Shown: positions 8,611 to 17,055 of the stretch, one piece after another
Layout of the letters: each line of letters starts with the position of its first letter
Numbering within the stretch: the first letter of the stretch is position 1
NCBI RefSeq assembly: GCF_036010325.1
Contig: NZ_CP108549.1
Coordinates: 8,370,001 to 8,434,000, forward strand
Source: Streptomyces sp. NBC_01210
GTDB taxonomy: Bacteria > Actinomycetota > Actinomycetes > Streptomycetales > Streptomycetaceae
DNA: 64,000 bases
Reading direction: 5' to 3'
Notes under the pieces: model-generated
The model's database searches: none
What the model saw: the letters and a program-made list of their open reading frames with translations, nothing else
Told to the model about the DNA's origin: nothing
Position numbers and translations under genes: made by a program

Positions 8611-8624
8611 GCCGCACGTGCGGC
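8611..8624. promoter_or_regulatory. 14-bp perfect palindrome upstream of the CheY-like gene
   Basis: GCCGCACGTGCGGC is a perfect 14-bp palindrome centred on CACGTG, 53 nt before the TTG start of the response-regulator gene. It could be an operator. It could also form a hairpin, but it has no loop and so fits a protein-binding site better. Confidence 0.4.
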
Positions 8625-8676
8625 GTACGCTGATGTGGCCGCCTGACGAGGGAGGTCTAGGGATGCGGGCTGTGTC

Positions 8677-9198
8677 TTGAAGATCCTTGTGGTGGACGAC
8701 CGCGAGGACAACCTCTTCGCGATAGAGAGCCTGTTACGCCCTGTGGGGCGTCCGGTGGTACGGGCACACAGTGGGGACGAAGCGCTGAAGAACGTCCTGC
8801 GCGGCGGCATCGCAGTGGTCATCCTCGACGTCGTCATGCCGCGGATGGACGGCCTGGAAGTGCTCTCCTATCTCAAACGACTGGATCACACCAGGAATCT
8901 GCCCGTCGTGCTGATGACCGGACTGGGCAGGGACGATGAACTGGCCGCCCGTGCCTACAACCTCGGCGTCGCCGACTTCCTGGTCAAGCCCGTCGATCCA
9001 TGGGTGGTGCGTACGAAGGTCAGGGCACTCGCCGATCTGTACACCGAGAACCAGAAGCTGCGTGAGCAGCTCAAAACCCTGGCCGAGCACAGGAGCGGAA
9101 CGTCCAGGGCTCACCTTCCCGACCTCCTCGACGCGCGCGTTGCACGTCAGCCGGGCGGCACGGCGGACCATGCCCGGAGCGCCCGCGGAATCGACTGA
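8677..9198 (+). CDS. Single-domain response regulator (CheY-like) with a TTA codon
   Basis: The 173-residue product is a receiver domain. Acidic residues sit in ILVVDDRED, the phospho-acceptor Asp is in VVILDVVMPRMDG, the switch Thr in VLMTGLG and the conserved Lys in FLVKPVDP. A coiled segment (LYTENQKLREQLKTLAEH) and a short tail follow, with no output domain. No ATG or GTG is available in frame after the upstream stop, so the start must be TTG 8677. The good ribosome binding site GGGAGG (8650-8655) instead faces ATG 8663 in another frame, whose five codons end in a TGA overlapping the TTG. Codon 20 is TTA (8734-8736), so expression should depend on the bldA tRNA. Confidence 0.85.
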   Translation: MKILVVDDREDNLFAIESLLRPVGRPVVRAHSGDEALKNVLRGGIAVVILDVVMPRMDGLEVLSYLKRLDHTRNLPVVLMTGLGRDDELAARAYNLGVADFLVKPVDPWVVRTKVRALADLYTENQKLREQLKTLAEHRSGTSRAHLPDLLDARVARQPGGTADHARSARGID

Positions 9199-9320
9199 CG
9201 CACGTCGCACCGAGGCACTGCACCGGCGCGGTCCGCCCGAGGACACCATCCGCAAGATCCTCGGCGCCAATGTGCTCGCCCCGTTCCGCAAGGAGCTCGG
9301 TTTCGCCCCGCCCGAATGCA
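9190..9320 (+). pseudogene. Possible 3' remnant of a metal-dependent hydrolase gene
   Basis: In the frame one step from the response regulator, this stretch encodes TEALHRRG, then EDTIRKILGANVL and APFRKELGF. That resembles the final helices of TIM-barrel dipeptidase or amidohydrolase enzymes, where a helix ending in KILGxNxLRxF is usual. No start or body of such an enzyme is present, and the frame overlaps the end of the response regulator. A strong hairpin follows directly, as it would after a real 3' end. A short chance resemblance cannot be excluded. Confidence 0.3.
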
Positions 9321-9323
9321 CCT

Positions 9324-9381
9324 GGCGGGGCCTCTCGCGGGATGCCCGATGGCAGCACCCGGATGTGCGAGAGGCCCCGCC
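9324..9381. terminator. 15-bp perfect stem hairpin
   Basis: GGCGGGGCCTCTCGC (9324-9338) pairs perfectly with 9367-9381 across a 28-nt loop. This is a very stable G+C hairpin without a U-tract, as is usual for Streptomyces terminators. It sits downstream of the CheY-like gene on the plus strand and of the small minus-strand ORF ending at 9417, so it could serve both. Confidence 0.7.
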
Positions 9382-9416
9382 GGATCAGCGGCGATCCGCC
9401 GTGCCGCGGCCCCCGA

Positions 9417-9602
9417 TCAGCACTCCGCGGAAACCGGCAGAACGCCACGCTCGTCGCCCGGCAGCCCCAGGGCCGCCCGGACGGATGCCGCCCCGGTCTT
9501 CAGCAGCCCGGCAGCGACTGCGCCAACGGCGACCGAAGCCACCGCCGTGGTCCTCTTCACCAAGTTGTTCCTGTCCCTCCGTTGGTGAACGAGCTTGAGC
9601 AT
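9417..9602 (-). CDS. Small hypothetical protein with one hydrophobic segment
   Basis: This 61-residue ORF starts LKLVHQRRDRNNLVKRT and then has an Ala/Val/Leu-rich stretch (AVASVAVGAVAAGLLKTG) that could be a single membrane helix, followed by a short polar tail. Third codon positions are largely G or C in this frame and it lies in otherwise empty DNA, which supports a real gene. No family is recognised and the ribosome binding site is not convincing. An upstream ATG at 9626 in the same frame is an alternative start. Confidence 0.4.
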   Translation of the reverse strand: MLKLVHQRRDRNNLVKRTTAVASVAVGAVAAGLLKTGAASVRAALGLPGDERGVLPVSAEC

Positions 9603-10029
9603 CGCGAGCCGCAGGTCCGTTCGCAATCATTTCGATACACGTGGAAGCGTGCCGCCGGATTCCTGGGGCCAGGCCAAGGCCAGGGGCCAGAGGTCAGGAC
9701 CAGGCGGGGAGCAGATCCCCCGCGCGAGTAACCGCGGCCGGTGCGGCTGAGCAGCACGTGCCGGCCCCCCGATGAGGTGCGACCGAGACCCGGAGCTGAT
9801 CCAATGGGCGGAGCCGGAGTTCCGGGAAGCCTTGCACTGTGCGGTCCCCGTTCGCCGTACACCGTGTTGCTCTGACCCGGCCGACCTGCATGAAGCTCTG
9901 CTGTTGGCCCGCTTAAGAAATCCTCGATGGACTCTGCAGTCACAGCTGGGCACATTGGTGCAGGTCCACTGACCGGTGCCGTCGGCACTGTCTCCGGTCA
10001 GCCCCACCACGATGCCTGGAGCCGCCCCG
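9603..10029. other. Intergenic region before tdh
   Basis: I see no convincing gene here. Short frames on both strands lack family features and ribosome binding sites. The stretch contains the stem-loop at 9969-10001 just before tdh and presumably the tdh-kbl promoter. Confidence 0.5.
9969..10001 (+). promoter_or_regulatory. Stem-loop in the tdh leader
   Basis: CTGACCGG (9969-9976) pairs with CCGGTCAG (9994-10001), and an inner TGCC/GGCA pair (9977-9980 with 9984-9987) can form in the loop. It ends 28 nt before the tdh ATG and may be an RNA leader element or an operator. It does not match the glycine riboswitch pattern that I know. Confidence 0.4.
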
Positions 10030-11058
10030 ATGAAGGCACTTGTCAAGCAGCATGCAGAGCCCGGGCTGTGGCTCATGGACGTGCCGGAGCCGGAGACCGG
10101 CGCAGGCGATGTTCTGATCAAGGTGCTGCGCACCGGGATCTGCGGCACCGATCTGCACATCAGGTCCTGGGACGGCTGGGCCCAGCAGGCCGTCACCACG
10201 CCCCGCGTCCTCGGCCACGAGTTCGTGGGCGAAGTCGCCCGTGTCGGCGCGGACGTCGAGGACATCGCGGTCGGCGACGTGGTGAGCGGCGAGGGGCATC
10301 TGGTGTGCGGCAAGTGCCGCAACTGTCTCGCCGGCCGCCGCCATCTGTGCCGTAGCACCATCGGCCTCGGCGTCGGCCGCGACGGCGCCTTCGCCGAGTA
10401 CGTCGCGCTGCCCGCCTCCAATGTGTGGGTGCACCGGACCAAGGTCGACCTGGACATCGCTGCGATCTTCGACCCGTTCGGGAACGCCGTGCACACCGCG
10501 CTCTCCTTCCCGCTGGTCGGCGAGGACGTACTGATCACCGGCGCGGGACCGATCGGGATCATGGCCGCCGCCGTCGCCCGCCATGCCGGCGCGCGCAATG
10601 TCGTGATCACCGATGTGAGCGAGTCCCGGCTCCAGCTGGCCCGCAAGGCCGGTGCCACCCTCGCGCTGAACGTCGCCCAGAGCGATATCGCCGAGGCACA
10701 GCGGCAGCTCGGACTCAAGGAGGGCTTCGACATCGGCCTGGAGATGTCCGGCCGCCCGGAAGCCATGCGGGACATGGTCGACAACATGACCCACGGCGGA
10801 CGTATCGCCATGCTGGGCCTGCCCGCGCAGGAGTTCGCCGTCGACTGGTCGAAGATCGTCACCTCGATGATCACGATCAAGGGGATCTACGGCCGTGAGA
10901 TGTTCGAGACCTGGTATGCGATGACCGTGCTGCTCGAGAGCGGACTCGACCTCAGCCCGGTGATCACCGGCAGTTACGGCTACCAGGACTTCGATGCAGC
11001 CTTCGACGAGGCTGCCACCGCCCGCAGCGGCAAGATCATCCTCGACTGGACCGTCTGA
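10030..11058 (+). CDS. tdh: L-threonine 3-dehydrogenase
   Basis: The 342-residue product has the length and motifs of threonine dehydrogenase, a zinc medium-chain dehydrogenase oxidising L-threonine to 2-amino-3-ketobutyrate with NAD+. The start [19 protein letters not shown] parallels the family N-terminus, so ATG 10030 is preferred over upstream codons. The catalytic zinc site is in [10 protein letters not shown] and GHEFVGEV. The structural zinc Cys cluster is [16 protein letters not shown] (about residues 96-111), and the NAD-binding motif is [11 protein letters not shown]. kbl follows 36 nt downstream, so the two enzymes of this glycine-forming pathway are co-transcribed. Confidence 0.95.
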   Translation: MKALVKQHAEPGLWLMDVPEPETGAGDVLIKVLRTGICGTDLHIRSWDGWAQQAVTTPRVLGHEFVGEVARVGADVEDIAVGDVVSGEGHLVCGKCRNCLAGRRHLCRSTIGLGVGRDGAFAEYVALPASNVWVHRTKVDLDIAAIFDPFGNAVHTALSFPLVGEDVLITGAGPIGIMAAAVARHAGARNVVITDVSESRLQLARKAGATLALNVAQSDIAEAQRQLGLKEGFDIGLEMSGRPEAMRDMVDNMTHGGRIAMLGLPAQEFAVDWSKIVTSMITIKGIYGREMFETWYAMTVLLESGLDLSPVITGSYGYQDFDAAFDEAATARSGKIILDWTV

Positions 11059-11094
11059 GCCTCTCGTCCGAGCTTTTTCGTAAGGAGCCCCACC

Positions 11095-12276
11095 ATGTAC
11101 GCGTCCGTCCGCGACGATCTCCGTACCACCCTCGACGAGATCCGCGCCGCCGGTCTCTACAAGCCCGAGCGCGTCATCGGCACGCCGCAGAGCGCCTCCG
11201 TGTCCGTCGCTTCCGGTGACGTACTCAACTTCTGTGCCAACAACTACCTCGGCCTCGCCGACCACCCCGAGGTCGTCGCCGCCGCCAAGGAAGCGCTGGA
11301 CCGCTGGGGCTACGGCATGGCCTCCGTCCGCTTCATCTGCGGCACCCAGGACGTCCACAAGGAGCTCGAGGCGCGCCTGTCGGCGTTCCTCGGCCAGGAG
11401 GACACGATCCTCTACTCCTCCTGCTTCGACGCCAACGGCGGTGTCTTCGAGACCGTCCTCGGCCCCGAGGACGCGGTGATCTCCGACGCCCTCAACCACG
11501 CCAGCATCATCGACGGCATCCGGCTGTCCAAGGCCCGCCGCCACCGCTACGCCAACCGAGACCTCGCCGACCTGGAGCAGCAGCTCAAGCAGACTCAGGA
11601 CGCCCGCCGCCGCCTCATCGTCACCGACGGCGTCTTCTCCATGGACGGCTATGTGGCTCCGCTCGCCGAGATCTGCGACCTCGCCGACCGCTACGACGCC
11701 ATGGTCATGGTCGACGACTCGCACGCCGTCGGCTTCGTCGGCCCCGGTGGCCGCGGCACCCCCGAGCTGCACGGCGTCATGGACCGCGTCGACATCATCA
11801 CCGGCACCCTCGGCAAGGCGCTCGGCGGCGCCTCCGGCGGCTATGTCGCCGCCCGCGCCGAGATCGTCGCCCTGCTGCGCCAGCGTTCCCGCCCGTACCT
11901 CTTCTCCAACTCCCTCGCCCCGGTGATCGCCGCCGCCTCCCTCAAGGTCCTCGACCTGCTGGAGTCCGCCGGCGACCTGCGCGAGCGGCTGAACGCGAAC
12001 ACCGCCCTCTTCCGTACGAAGATGACCGAGGCGGGTTTCGACATCCTGCCCGGCGACCACGCCATCGCCCCCGTCATGATCGGCGACGCCGCAGAGGCCG
12101 GCCGGATGGCCGAACTCCTGCTGGAGCGCGGCGTGTACGTCATCGGCTTCTCGTACCCCGTCGTCCCGATGGGCCAGGCCCGGATCCGGGTCCAGCTCTC
12201 CGCCGCGCACTCCACCGAGGACGTGGAGCGGGCCGTCGCCGCCTTCATCGACGCACGCCAGGCGCTGAAGGACTGA
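11095..12276 (+). CDS. kbl: Glycine C-acetyltransferase (2-amino-3-ketobutyrate CoA ligase)
   Basis: This 393-residue protein is a PLP-dependent alpha-oxoamine synthase. The opening ([17 protein letters not shown]), the Asp of [12 protein letters not shown] and the PLP-lysine segment [13 protein letters not shown] are characteristic. Together with Tdh it converts threonine to glycine plus acetyl-CoA, since 2-amino-3-ketobutyrate from Tdh is cleaved with CoA. AAGGAG precedes the ATG. A LysR-type regulator gene begins 22 nt downstream on the same strand and may belong to the transcript. Confidence 0.96.
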   Translation: MYASVRDDLRTTLDEIRAAGLYKPERVIGTPQSASVSVASGDVLNFCANNYLGLADHPEVVAAAKEALDRWGYGMASVRFICGTQDVHKELEARLSAFLGQEDTILYSSCFDANGGVFETVLGPEDAVISDALNHASIIDGIRLSKARRHRYANRDLADLEQQLKQTQDARRRLIVTDGVFSMDGYVAPLAEICDLADRYDAMVMVDDSHAVGFVGPGGRGTPELHGVMDRVDIITGTLGKALGGASGGYVAARAEIVALLRQRSRPYLFSNSLAPVIAAASLKVLDLLESAGDLRERLNANTALFRTKMTEAGFDILPGDHAIAPVMIGDAAEAGRMAELLLERGVYVIGFSYPVVPMGQARIRVQLSAAHSTEDVERAVAAFIDARQALKD

Positions 12277-12298
12277 CCGAGGCTGGCAAAATGGCTGG

Positions 12299-13213
12299 GT
12301 GATCGACCCCCGGCGGCTGCGTATCCTGCGGGCCGTGGCGGACCACCGAACGGTGACCGCCGCGGCTTCCGCGCTGTACCTCACCCCCTCGGCCGTCTCC
12401 CAGCAGCTCAACGCGCTCGAGCAGGAGACCGGCCATGCCCTGCTGATCCGCAGCGGCAAGGGCGTACGGCTGACGGCCGCGGGAGAGATCCTGCTGGCCC
12501 ACACCCATGCCGTGCTCGCGCAGCTGGAGCGGGCCGAGGCGGAGCTCGCGGCCTACGCGGGCGGTGCGGCCGGTGAGGTCACCGTCGCCGCGTTCGCCAC
12601 GGGCATCGCCGAGGTCGTCGCCCCGGCCATAGGGCGCCTCGCCGCGGACCATCCGGACATCCGGGTACGCGTACGCGACGCCGAGGGCGACGAGAGCCTG
12701 CCGCTGGTGCTCGACGGCGAGGCGGATCTGGCCGTCGCGGTCGAGTATCGGGGCGCACCCGGCGAGGGCGATCGGCGGCTGGCCCGCGTACCGCTGTATG
12801 CGGAGCCTTTCGACGCCGTCCTGCGCGCCGACCACCCCCTCGGCGCCGGCGAGCGGGTGGCGCTCGCCGAGCTCGCCGACAGCGACTGGATCGGTCCGTA
12901 CCCCGGCAATCCCTGCCACGACATGGTGCTGCTCGCCTGCGAACTCGCCGGATTCCAGCCCCGTCTGGTGCACTCCTCGGACGACTTCCGCGCCGTCGTC
13001 GCGCTGGCCGGAGCCGGCGCAGGCGTGGCGCTGGTGCCGCGCTCGGCGCTGCGCGGGATGGAGCTCAAGGACACCGTCGTACGACCGGTGGCGGGCCCGG
13101 CCGCGACCCGCCGGGTGTTCGCCGCCGTACGCCGCGGAGCGGAGCTGCACCCGCTGATCCGGCCGGTGCTGGACGCGCTGGCGAGCTCCGCGGCCGGGCT
13201 CTCCACCGGCTGA
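12299..13213 (+). CDS. LysR-family transcriptional regulator
   Basis: This 304-residue regulator has the LysR N-terminal winged helix (RLRILRAVADHRTVTAAASALYLTPSAVSQQLNALE in the usual arrangement) followed by a two-lobed co-inducer domain. It opens with a GTG start 22 nt after kbl. The effector domain segments EVTVAAFATG and VVALAGAGAGVALVP fit the family. A regulator downstream of, and in line with, tdh-kbl might control threonine breakdown, but a typical divergent LysR target is absent, so the target is uncertain. Confidence 0.88.
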   Translation: MIDPRRLRILRAVADHRTVTAAASALYLTPSAVSQQLNALEQETGHALLIRSGKGVRLTAAGEILLAHTHAVLAQLERAEAELAAYAGGAAGEVTVAAFATGIAEVVAPAIGRLAADHPDIRVRVRDAEGDESLPLVLDGEADLAVAVEYRGAPGEGDRRLARVPLYAEPFDAVLRADHPLGAGERVALAELADSDWIGPYPGNPCHDMVLLACELAGFQPRLVHSSDDFRAVVALAGAGAGVALVPRSALRGMELKDTVVRPVAGPAATRRVFAAVRRGAELHPLIRPVLDALASSAAGLSTG

Positions 13214-13219
13214 GGTCGA

Positions 13220-13244
13220 GCCCTCGCCCTTGCCGGACGAGGGC
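13220..13244. terminator. Hairpin between converging genes
   Basis: GCCCTCG (13220-13226) pairs with CGAGGGC (13238-13244) across an 11-nt loop. It sits in the gap between the converging LysR and SRPBCC genes and could terminate both transcripts. Confidence 0.5.
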
Positions 13245-13255
13245 GCAGACGTCGG

Positions 13256-13762
13256 TCAGGCGGTCGTCGGCTCCATCGCCGTCTTGAGATTGCGCAACGT
13301 GGTCCGGATGTTCCGGCGCTGGAAGTCGGCGAACGTATGCCCGCGGGTCGCGGCCCTGTCGAACGCATGGGCAAGGAAGTCGGGCCAGGACCGCCGGTCG
13401 TCGGTCCAGGTCTCGGTCACCCGGGTCCCGCCGTCGACAGCCTCGAAGCGGTACTCCCAGGTGGCGATACGGCCGGGCATCACCGGCCGGCGCTTGCCTA
13501 TGGCGTGCACCCGGAACGCGAACCGCTCACCCGGATCCGCCGCGGTCACCGTGCACCGCGTCGTCCAGCGAAGGGCTCCTCGCTTGTTGTAACCGTCGAA
13601 GACCATACCCACGTACGCCTGCTCACGGCCGTCGCGCACTGCCGCGCCGCGGTTTTCGGGACTCCAGCGGCCCATCAGCGCAGGGTTGCTGACCTGGGCG
13701 TAGATCGTCGACGGGTCGGCGTCGATGACGATGCTGTCCGAAACGGTGAAAGTGCGTGCCAT
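13256..13762 (-). CDS. SRPBCC-family (polyketide cyclase/dehydrase-like) protein
   Basis: The 168-residue product starts FTVSDSIVIDADPSTIYAQV and has the beta strands and final long helix of a START/SRPBCC fold, a deep hydrophobic-ligand pocket. The motifs WSPENRG, the strand WEYRFEAVDGGTRVTETW and a C-terminal amphipathic helix fit the polyketide_cyc2 family. Members include aromatic-ring cyclases and ligand carriers, and no specific substrate can be assigned. It lies 52 nt downstream of the symporter operon on the same strand. Confidence 0.8.
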   Translation of the reverse strand: MARTFTVSDSIVIDADPSTIYAQVSNPALMGRWSPENRGAAVRDGREQAYVGMVFDGYNKRGALRWTTRCTVTAADPGERFAFRVHAIGKRRPVMPGRIATWEYRFEAVDGGTRVTETWTDDRRSWPDFLAHAFDRAATRGHTFADFQRRNIRTTLRNLKTAMEPTTA

Positions 13763-13814
13763 GGGTACGACTCCGATTCTTGGGCGCGCGAGGTTGTCGC
13801 GCGGTCACCAGTGA

Positions 13815-15431
13815 TCATCCACGGGGCGGTGCGGCGTCGGCCAGGATGGAAGCCTCCACCGCGTCGTAGTCGTACTCCGGCAGGCCGCCGACCCTCGTTC
13901 TGTTGCGGGTGAGCACAGTGCCGAGCCAGCCGGCGAGGAATCCGACCGGGATGGAGACGAGGCCCGTGGTGGTGTACGGGAACCAGGTGAAGTCGTCGTC
14001 CGGGAAGATGGCTTGGGGGGACCCGGAGACGAGCGTGGTGCCGGTGATGAGAATCAGGACGCTCAGCGCGCCGCCGATGAGGGTGCTCAGCAGCCCGGTG
14101 CGGTTGTACTGCCGCCAGAAGAGGCTGTAGACGAGGACGGGTGCGATCGCCGAGGCGCCGATGCAGAAGGAAAGGGTGACCATCGCCTGCAGATTCACGT
14201 GCCGGGAACCGGCCGCGAGGAAGATCGCGGCAAGACCGACTGCCGCGGCTGTCGTGCGGGCGATCGTCATCTCGGTGCTGTCGCGCAGCACCTGCTTGCC
14301 TCGCAGACCGTGTGTGATGAGGTCGTGGGCCAGCGTGTTGGCGCAGGCGAGCGTGATGCCGGCGACGGAGGCCAGCAGCGTCAGGAAGATCGCGGTGGCC
14401 ATCGCGGTGAACAGCAGCGTCTCGAAGGTGGACACCTCGGTGCCCATGATCGCCTGACTGACCAGCAGGATCGAGGTCTTTCCCTGCGGATCGGCGGCCG
14501 TGATCTGCTGGCGGCCGACGATCGCGGCGGCTCCGAAGCCGATCACGGCGCTGAGCACACACATGATGACCACGGTGGAGACGGCCCAGGACATGGAGCG
14601 CCGCACGGCGGGTGCGCTGCGGGAGCTGAACATACGCATCGTGATGTGCGGCAGGCACGCCGCGCCGAGCACGACGGTCAGCTGGGCACTGATCATGTCG
14701 AGTCCGTCGCCGCCGAACTGGAGCGCCGGTGTGAGATAGGCATCGCCCGCACCGCTTCCGCGTGCCGCGGCGTCCAGCAGCGAGGGGATGCTGAAGTCGA
14801 AGCGGTGCAGGATGAGCGAGGCGATCGCGACGGCCGCGGCGAACAGCACCACGGTCTTGACGATCTGGATGAAGGCGGTGCCCTTCATACCGCCGATGGC
14901 CGCGTAGATGATCATCAGCAGGCCGAGAATCACGATGGAGACGGTCTTGAATCCGGCAGAGTCCATGCCGAGGACGAAGGCCAGCAGATCGCCGGCACCC
15001 GCCAGCTGGAAGATCAGCAAGGGGAAGAGTGCGGTGAGCGTGACGAGGCATGCGGTGATGCGGACGGCGGGACTCGGGGCGCGGCGGGTGAGTACGTCGC
15101 CCATGGTGAACCGGCCCGCGTTACGCAGGGGCTCGGCCAGCAGGAACATCAGCAGCACCAGGGAGAGCGCGGTGCTGAGGGCGAGGACAAGTCCGTCCTG
15201 GCCGACCAGCGAGATGACGCCGATGGTGCCCAGCACGCTCGCGGCGGAGATGTAGTCGCCGGCGATGGCGAGTCCGCTCTGCATGGGGGTCAGGGAGCGG
15301 AAGCCGGTGTAGAACTCGTCCAGGTCTTCGCGGTCGGGCCCGGTCATCACGCACAGCAGGAGGGTCACTGTGGTCACCGCGATGAACGCGACGAAGGACA
15401 TGGTCTGGGCCTCGGAGCCGAATCCGCTCAT
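13815..15431 (-). CDS. Sodium/solute symporter (SSS family, acetate-permease-like)
   Basis: This 538-residue membrane protein has about thirteen hydrophobic segments and SSS-family features. These include the unwound first core helix LAIAGDYISAASVLG, the QIVKTVVLF segment, and AACLPHITMRMFSS, where R-x-F follows the conserved loop. SSS proteins with a DUF485 partner are usually monocarboxylate importers of the ActP/MctC type that bring in acetate, pyruvate or propionate with Na+ or H+. Its start overlaps the end of the DUF485 gene by 4 nt (ATGA), so the pair is coupled. The exact substrate is inferred only. Confidence 0.88.
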   Translation of the reverse strand: MSGFGSEAQTMSFVAFIAVTTVTLLLCVMTGPDREDLDEFYTGFRSLTPMQSGLAIAGDYISAASVLGTIGVISLVGQDGLVLALSTALSLVLLMFLLAEPLRNAGRFTMGDVLTRRAPSPAVRITACLVTLTALFPLLIFQLAGAGDLLAFVLGMDSAGFKTVSIVILGLLMIIYAAIGGMKGTAFIQIVKTVVLFAAAVAIASLILHRFDFSIPSLLDAAARGSGAGDAYLTPALQFGGDGLDMISAQLTVVLGAACLPHITMRMFSSRSAPAVRRSMSWAVSTVVIMCVLSAVIGFGAAAIVGRQQITAADPQGKTSILLVSQAIMGTEVSTFETLLFTAMATAIFLTLLASVAGITLACANTLAHDLITHGLRGKQVLRDSTEMTIARTTAAAVGLAAIFLAAGSRHVNLQAMVTLSFCIGASAIAPVLVYSLFWRQYNRTGLLSTLIGGALSVLILITGTTLVSGSPQAIFPDDDFTWFPYTTTGLVSIPVGFLAGWLGTVLTRNRTRVGGLPEYDYDAVEASILADAAPPRG

Positions 15432-15823
15432 CGGCGTGCTCCCTCGGTGGTCGGGTCGGCCTGGAGACGTACGGCTTCGGCGAGCGGGTCGACCCGGCGG
15501 CGCGCGGACTTCTCGTACGCGGCGACGGCTATGAGGGTCACCGGCAGCTGGATCAGGCCGAGCATGAGGGCGATGGTGAGACCACCGGTGATCTTGGTGG
15601 TCATCAGCCCCGGCAGATATGCGGAGAGCAGGAGGAACAGCACGAAGTACCCGAGGGCGGTCAGGCTCGCCACACGGCGCAGGCGCTGGTACGCGGCGCT
15701 CAGCGCGCGTATCTCGCGGCGGGGATCGGCCGGCGGCACGGGGGGCGGGGGCGGCGCCTGCCAGGAGTGGTGGGGTTGTCCTGGCTGCTCGGGATATGAG
15801 GGCGGCGGAGGGTAGTACGACAT
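15428..15823 (-). CDS. DUF485 membrane protein, symporter partner
   Basis: A 131-residue protein with a Pro/Tyr-rich cytoplasmic N-terminus (SYYPPPPSYPEQPGQP), a basic-helix linker and two membrane segments (LTALGYFVLFLLLSAYLPGL and a second around LMLGLIQLPVTLIAVAAY). DUF485 proteins are encoded just upstream of acetate-type SSS permeases and are thought to assist them. ATG 15823 was preferred because the upstream codons look non-coding and contain a GGCAG repeat. Confidence 0.88.
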   Translation of the reverse strand: MSYYPPPPSYPEQPGQPHHSWQAPPPPPVPPADPRREIRALSAAYQRLRRVASLTALGYFVLFLLLSAYLPGLMTTKITGGLTIALMLGLIQLPVTLIAVAAYEKSARRRVDPLAEAVRLQADPTTEGARR

Positions 15824-15846
15824 CGCGGTGTGCCTTCGCGGACGGC

Positions 15847-15873
15847 TGGGCAGGGCAGGGCAGGGCAGGGCAT
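15847..15873. repeat. Short GGCAG tandem repeat
   Basis: About five tandem GGCAG units lie 24 nt upstream of the DUF485 gene start. It is a simple microsatellite that could vary in length within the 5' leader of the symporter operon. Confidence 0.7.
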
Positions 15874-16017
15874 GGCGGGAGCGGGCGGCTACGTTACCGA
15901 CGGGTAGCGGCTGCCGGAGCATTGTTGCATGGACTGTCCGGTCGGTCAGTTGCATCAACCGCTACGGCCCTTACCCCGTGGTGCGGCTTGCCGGGCCGGG
16001 AGCCCGGCGCCGCACCA

Positions 16018-16992
16018 CTACGCCGCGGCTTGCCGGCTGAGCGACGTCTCCCTCGTCACCTCTGCCGATGGCACAGGCGTCCGCTTCCGCCACCGGGTCA
16101 GGCCGACGCCCACAAGCACCACGGCCATTCCCGCGACGACCCGGACCGTGAGCTCCTCGCTCAGCACGATCGCGCCCAGCGCCATCGAGACCACCGGCAG
16201 CAGATAGCCGACCGTGGCGGCGCTGGTCGCTCCTTCGTCGGCGATGAGCCGGTAGTTGAGGGCAAAGGTGAATCCGGTGCCGAAGATCCCCAGAACGACG
16301 ACAGCGGTCACGCCGACCAGGTTGATGTGCACCGACTCGAGGCCGCCGACGGGCAGAGCGAGCGTGCTCAGGCCCGTCGCGGTGAGAAGCTGCGCCGCGG
16401 AGAGCGCGATGGGGGCGGTGCCCTTGCCGGTGAGCTTGCGTCCCATGTAGGCGAACGCGACGGCGTAGCTCACCGCCGCCGCGAGGATGGCCAAGGAGCC
16501 CCAGCTCGCGAGTCCGCTCTGCTGCCACGGCGCGAAGATCAGCAGCGTGCCCGCGAATCCGAGGAGTAGCCCGCCCAGACGGACCGGGTGGGGTCCGCGT
16601 TCCGCGCCGATGGCGATGCCGATCAGCAGGGACCACAAGGGAGTTGTCGCGTTCAGAGCGCCCGCCACTCCGGAGTCGACGGTCTGCTGGCCGATGCTGA
16701 ACAGGGCGAAGGGCAACGCGTTGCAGAAGAAGGCGGCCACGATGAGATGGCCCCAGGTGGCACGGTCGCGGGGGAGGCGCTGACGCGCCGAGAAGCACAG
16801 CGCGACCAGGACCAGTGCGCCCAGTGCGCAGCGGGTGAAGGTGATCTGGACGGGCGACAGGCCGTTGTTCAGGGCCAGTTTGATCCAGAGGAAGCCCGAT
16901 CCCCAGAGAAGGGCGAGCACGCCCATCCGCACCAACGTTCCACGTCCGCCGCTGAACACGTTTCGTCTCCTCTTCGCTCGTCCGGTGTCCAC
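16018..16992 (-). CDS. EamA/DMT-family exporter
   Basis: The 324-residue product has ten predicted membrane helices in two five-helix repeats, each an EamA domain. The first opens LALLWGSGFLWIKLAL, followed by the RCALGALVLVAL helix. The second repeat begins around WGSLAILAAAVSYAVAFAYMG. These proteins export amino acids or small metabolites. The annotated start is GTG 16992; a downstream GTG or ATG would leave the membrane region intact. It is divergent from a LysR regulator (17056), the usual arrangement of a LysR-controlled exporter. Confidence 0.88.
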   Translation of the reverse strand: MDTGRAKRRRNVFSGGRGTLVRMGVLALLWGSGFLWIKLALNNGLSPVQITFTRCALGALVLVALCFSARQRLPRDRATWGHLIVAAFFCNALPFALFSIGQQTVDSGVAGALNATTPLWSLLIGIAIGAERGPHPVRLGGLLLGFAGTLLIFAPWQQSGLASWGSLAILAAAVSYAVAFAYMGRKLTGKGTAPIALSAAQLLTATGLSTLALPVGGLESVHINLVGVTAVVVLGIFGTGFTFALNYRLIADEGATSAATVGYLLPVVSMALGAIVLSEELTVRVVAGMAVVLVGVGLTRWRKRTPVPSAEVTRETSLSRQAAA

Positions 16993-17055
16993 CGTGCCTC
17001 AGTCAACGCTGTACGACTAGTGAAAAGTAATGCATGGTCCGTTAAGCTCTCCTAC
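16993..17055. promoter_or_regulatory. Divergent promoter region of exporter and LysR regulator
   Basis: This 63-nt gap is AT-rich compared with its surroundings and contains short self-complementary words ACTAGT and ATGCAT, suitable for a LysR box. It should hold both overlapping promoters and the regulator's binding site. No exact operator can be fixed by eye. Confidence 0.5.

Noticed and set aside
9940..12504. An 854-residue antisense frame over tdh and kbl
   Set aside because: It is the complement of well-recognised genes and is composed of Gly/Glu/Val/Asp-rich shadow sequence.
14013..15815. A 600-residue plus-strand frame opposite the symporter
   Set aside because: It is the antisense shadow of the sodium/solute symporter gene, with no motifs.
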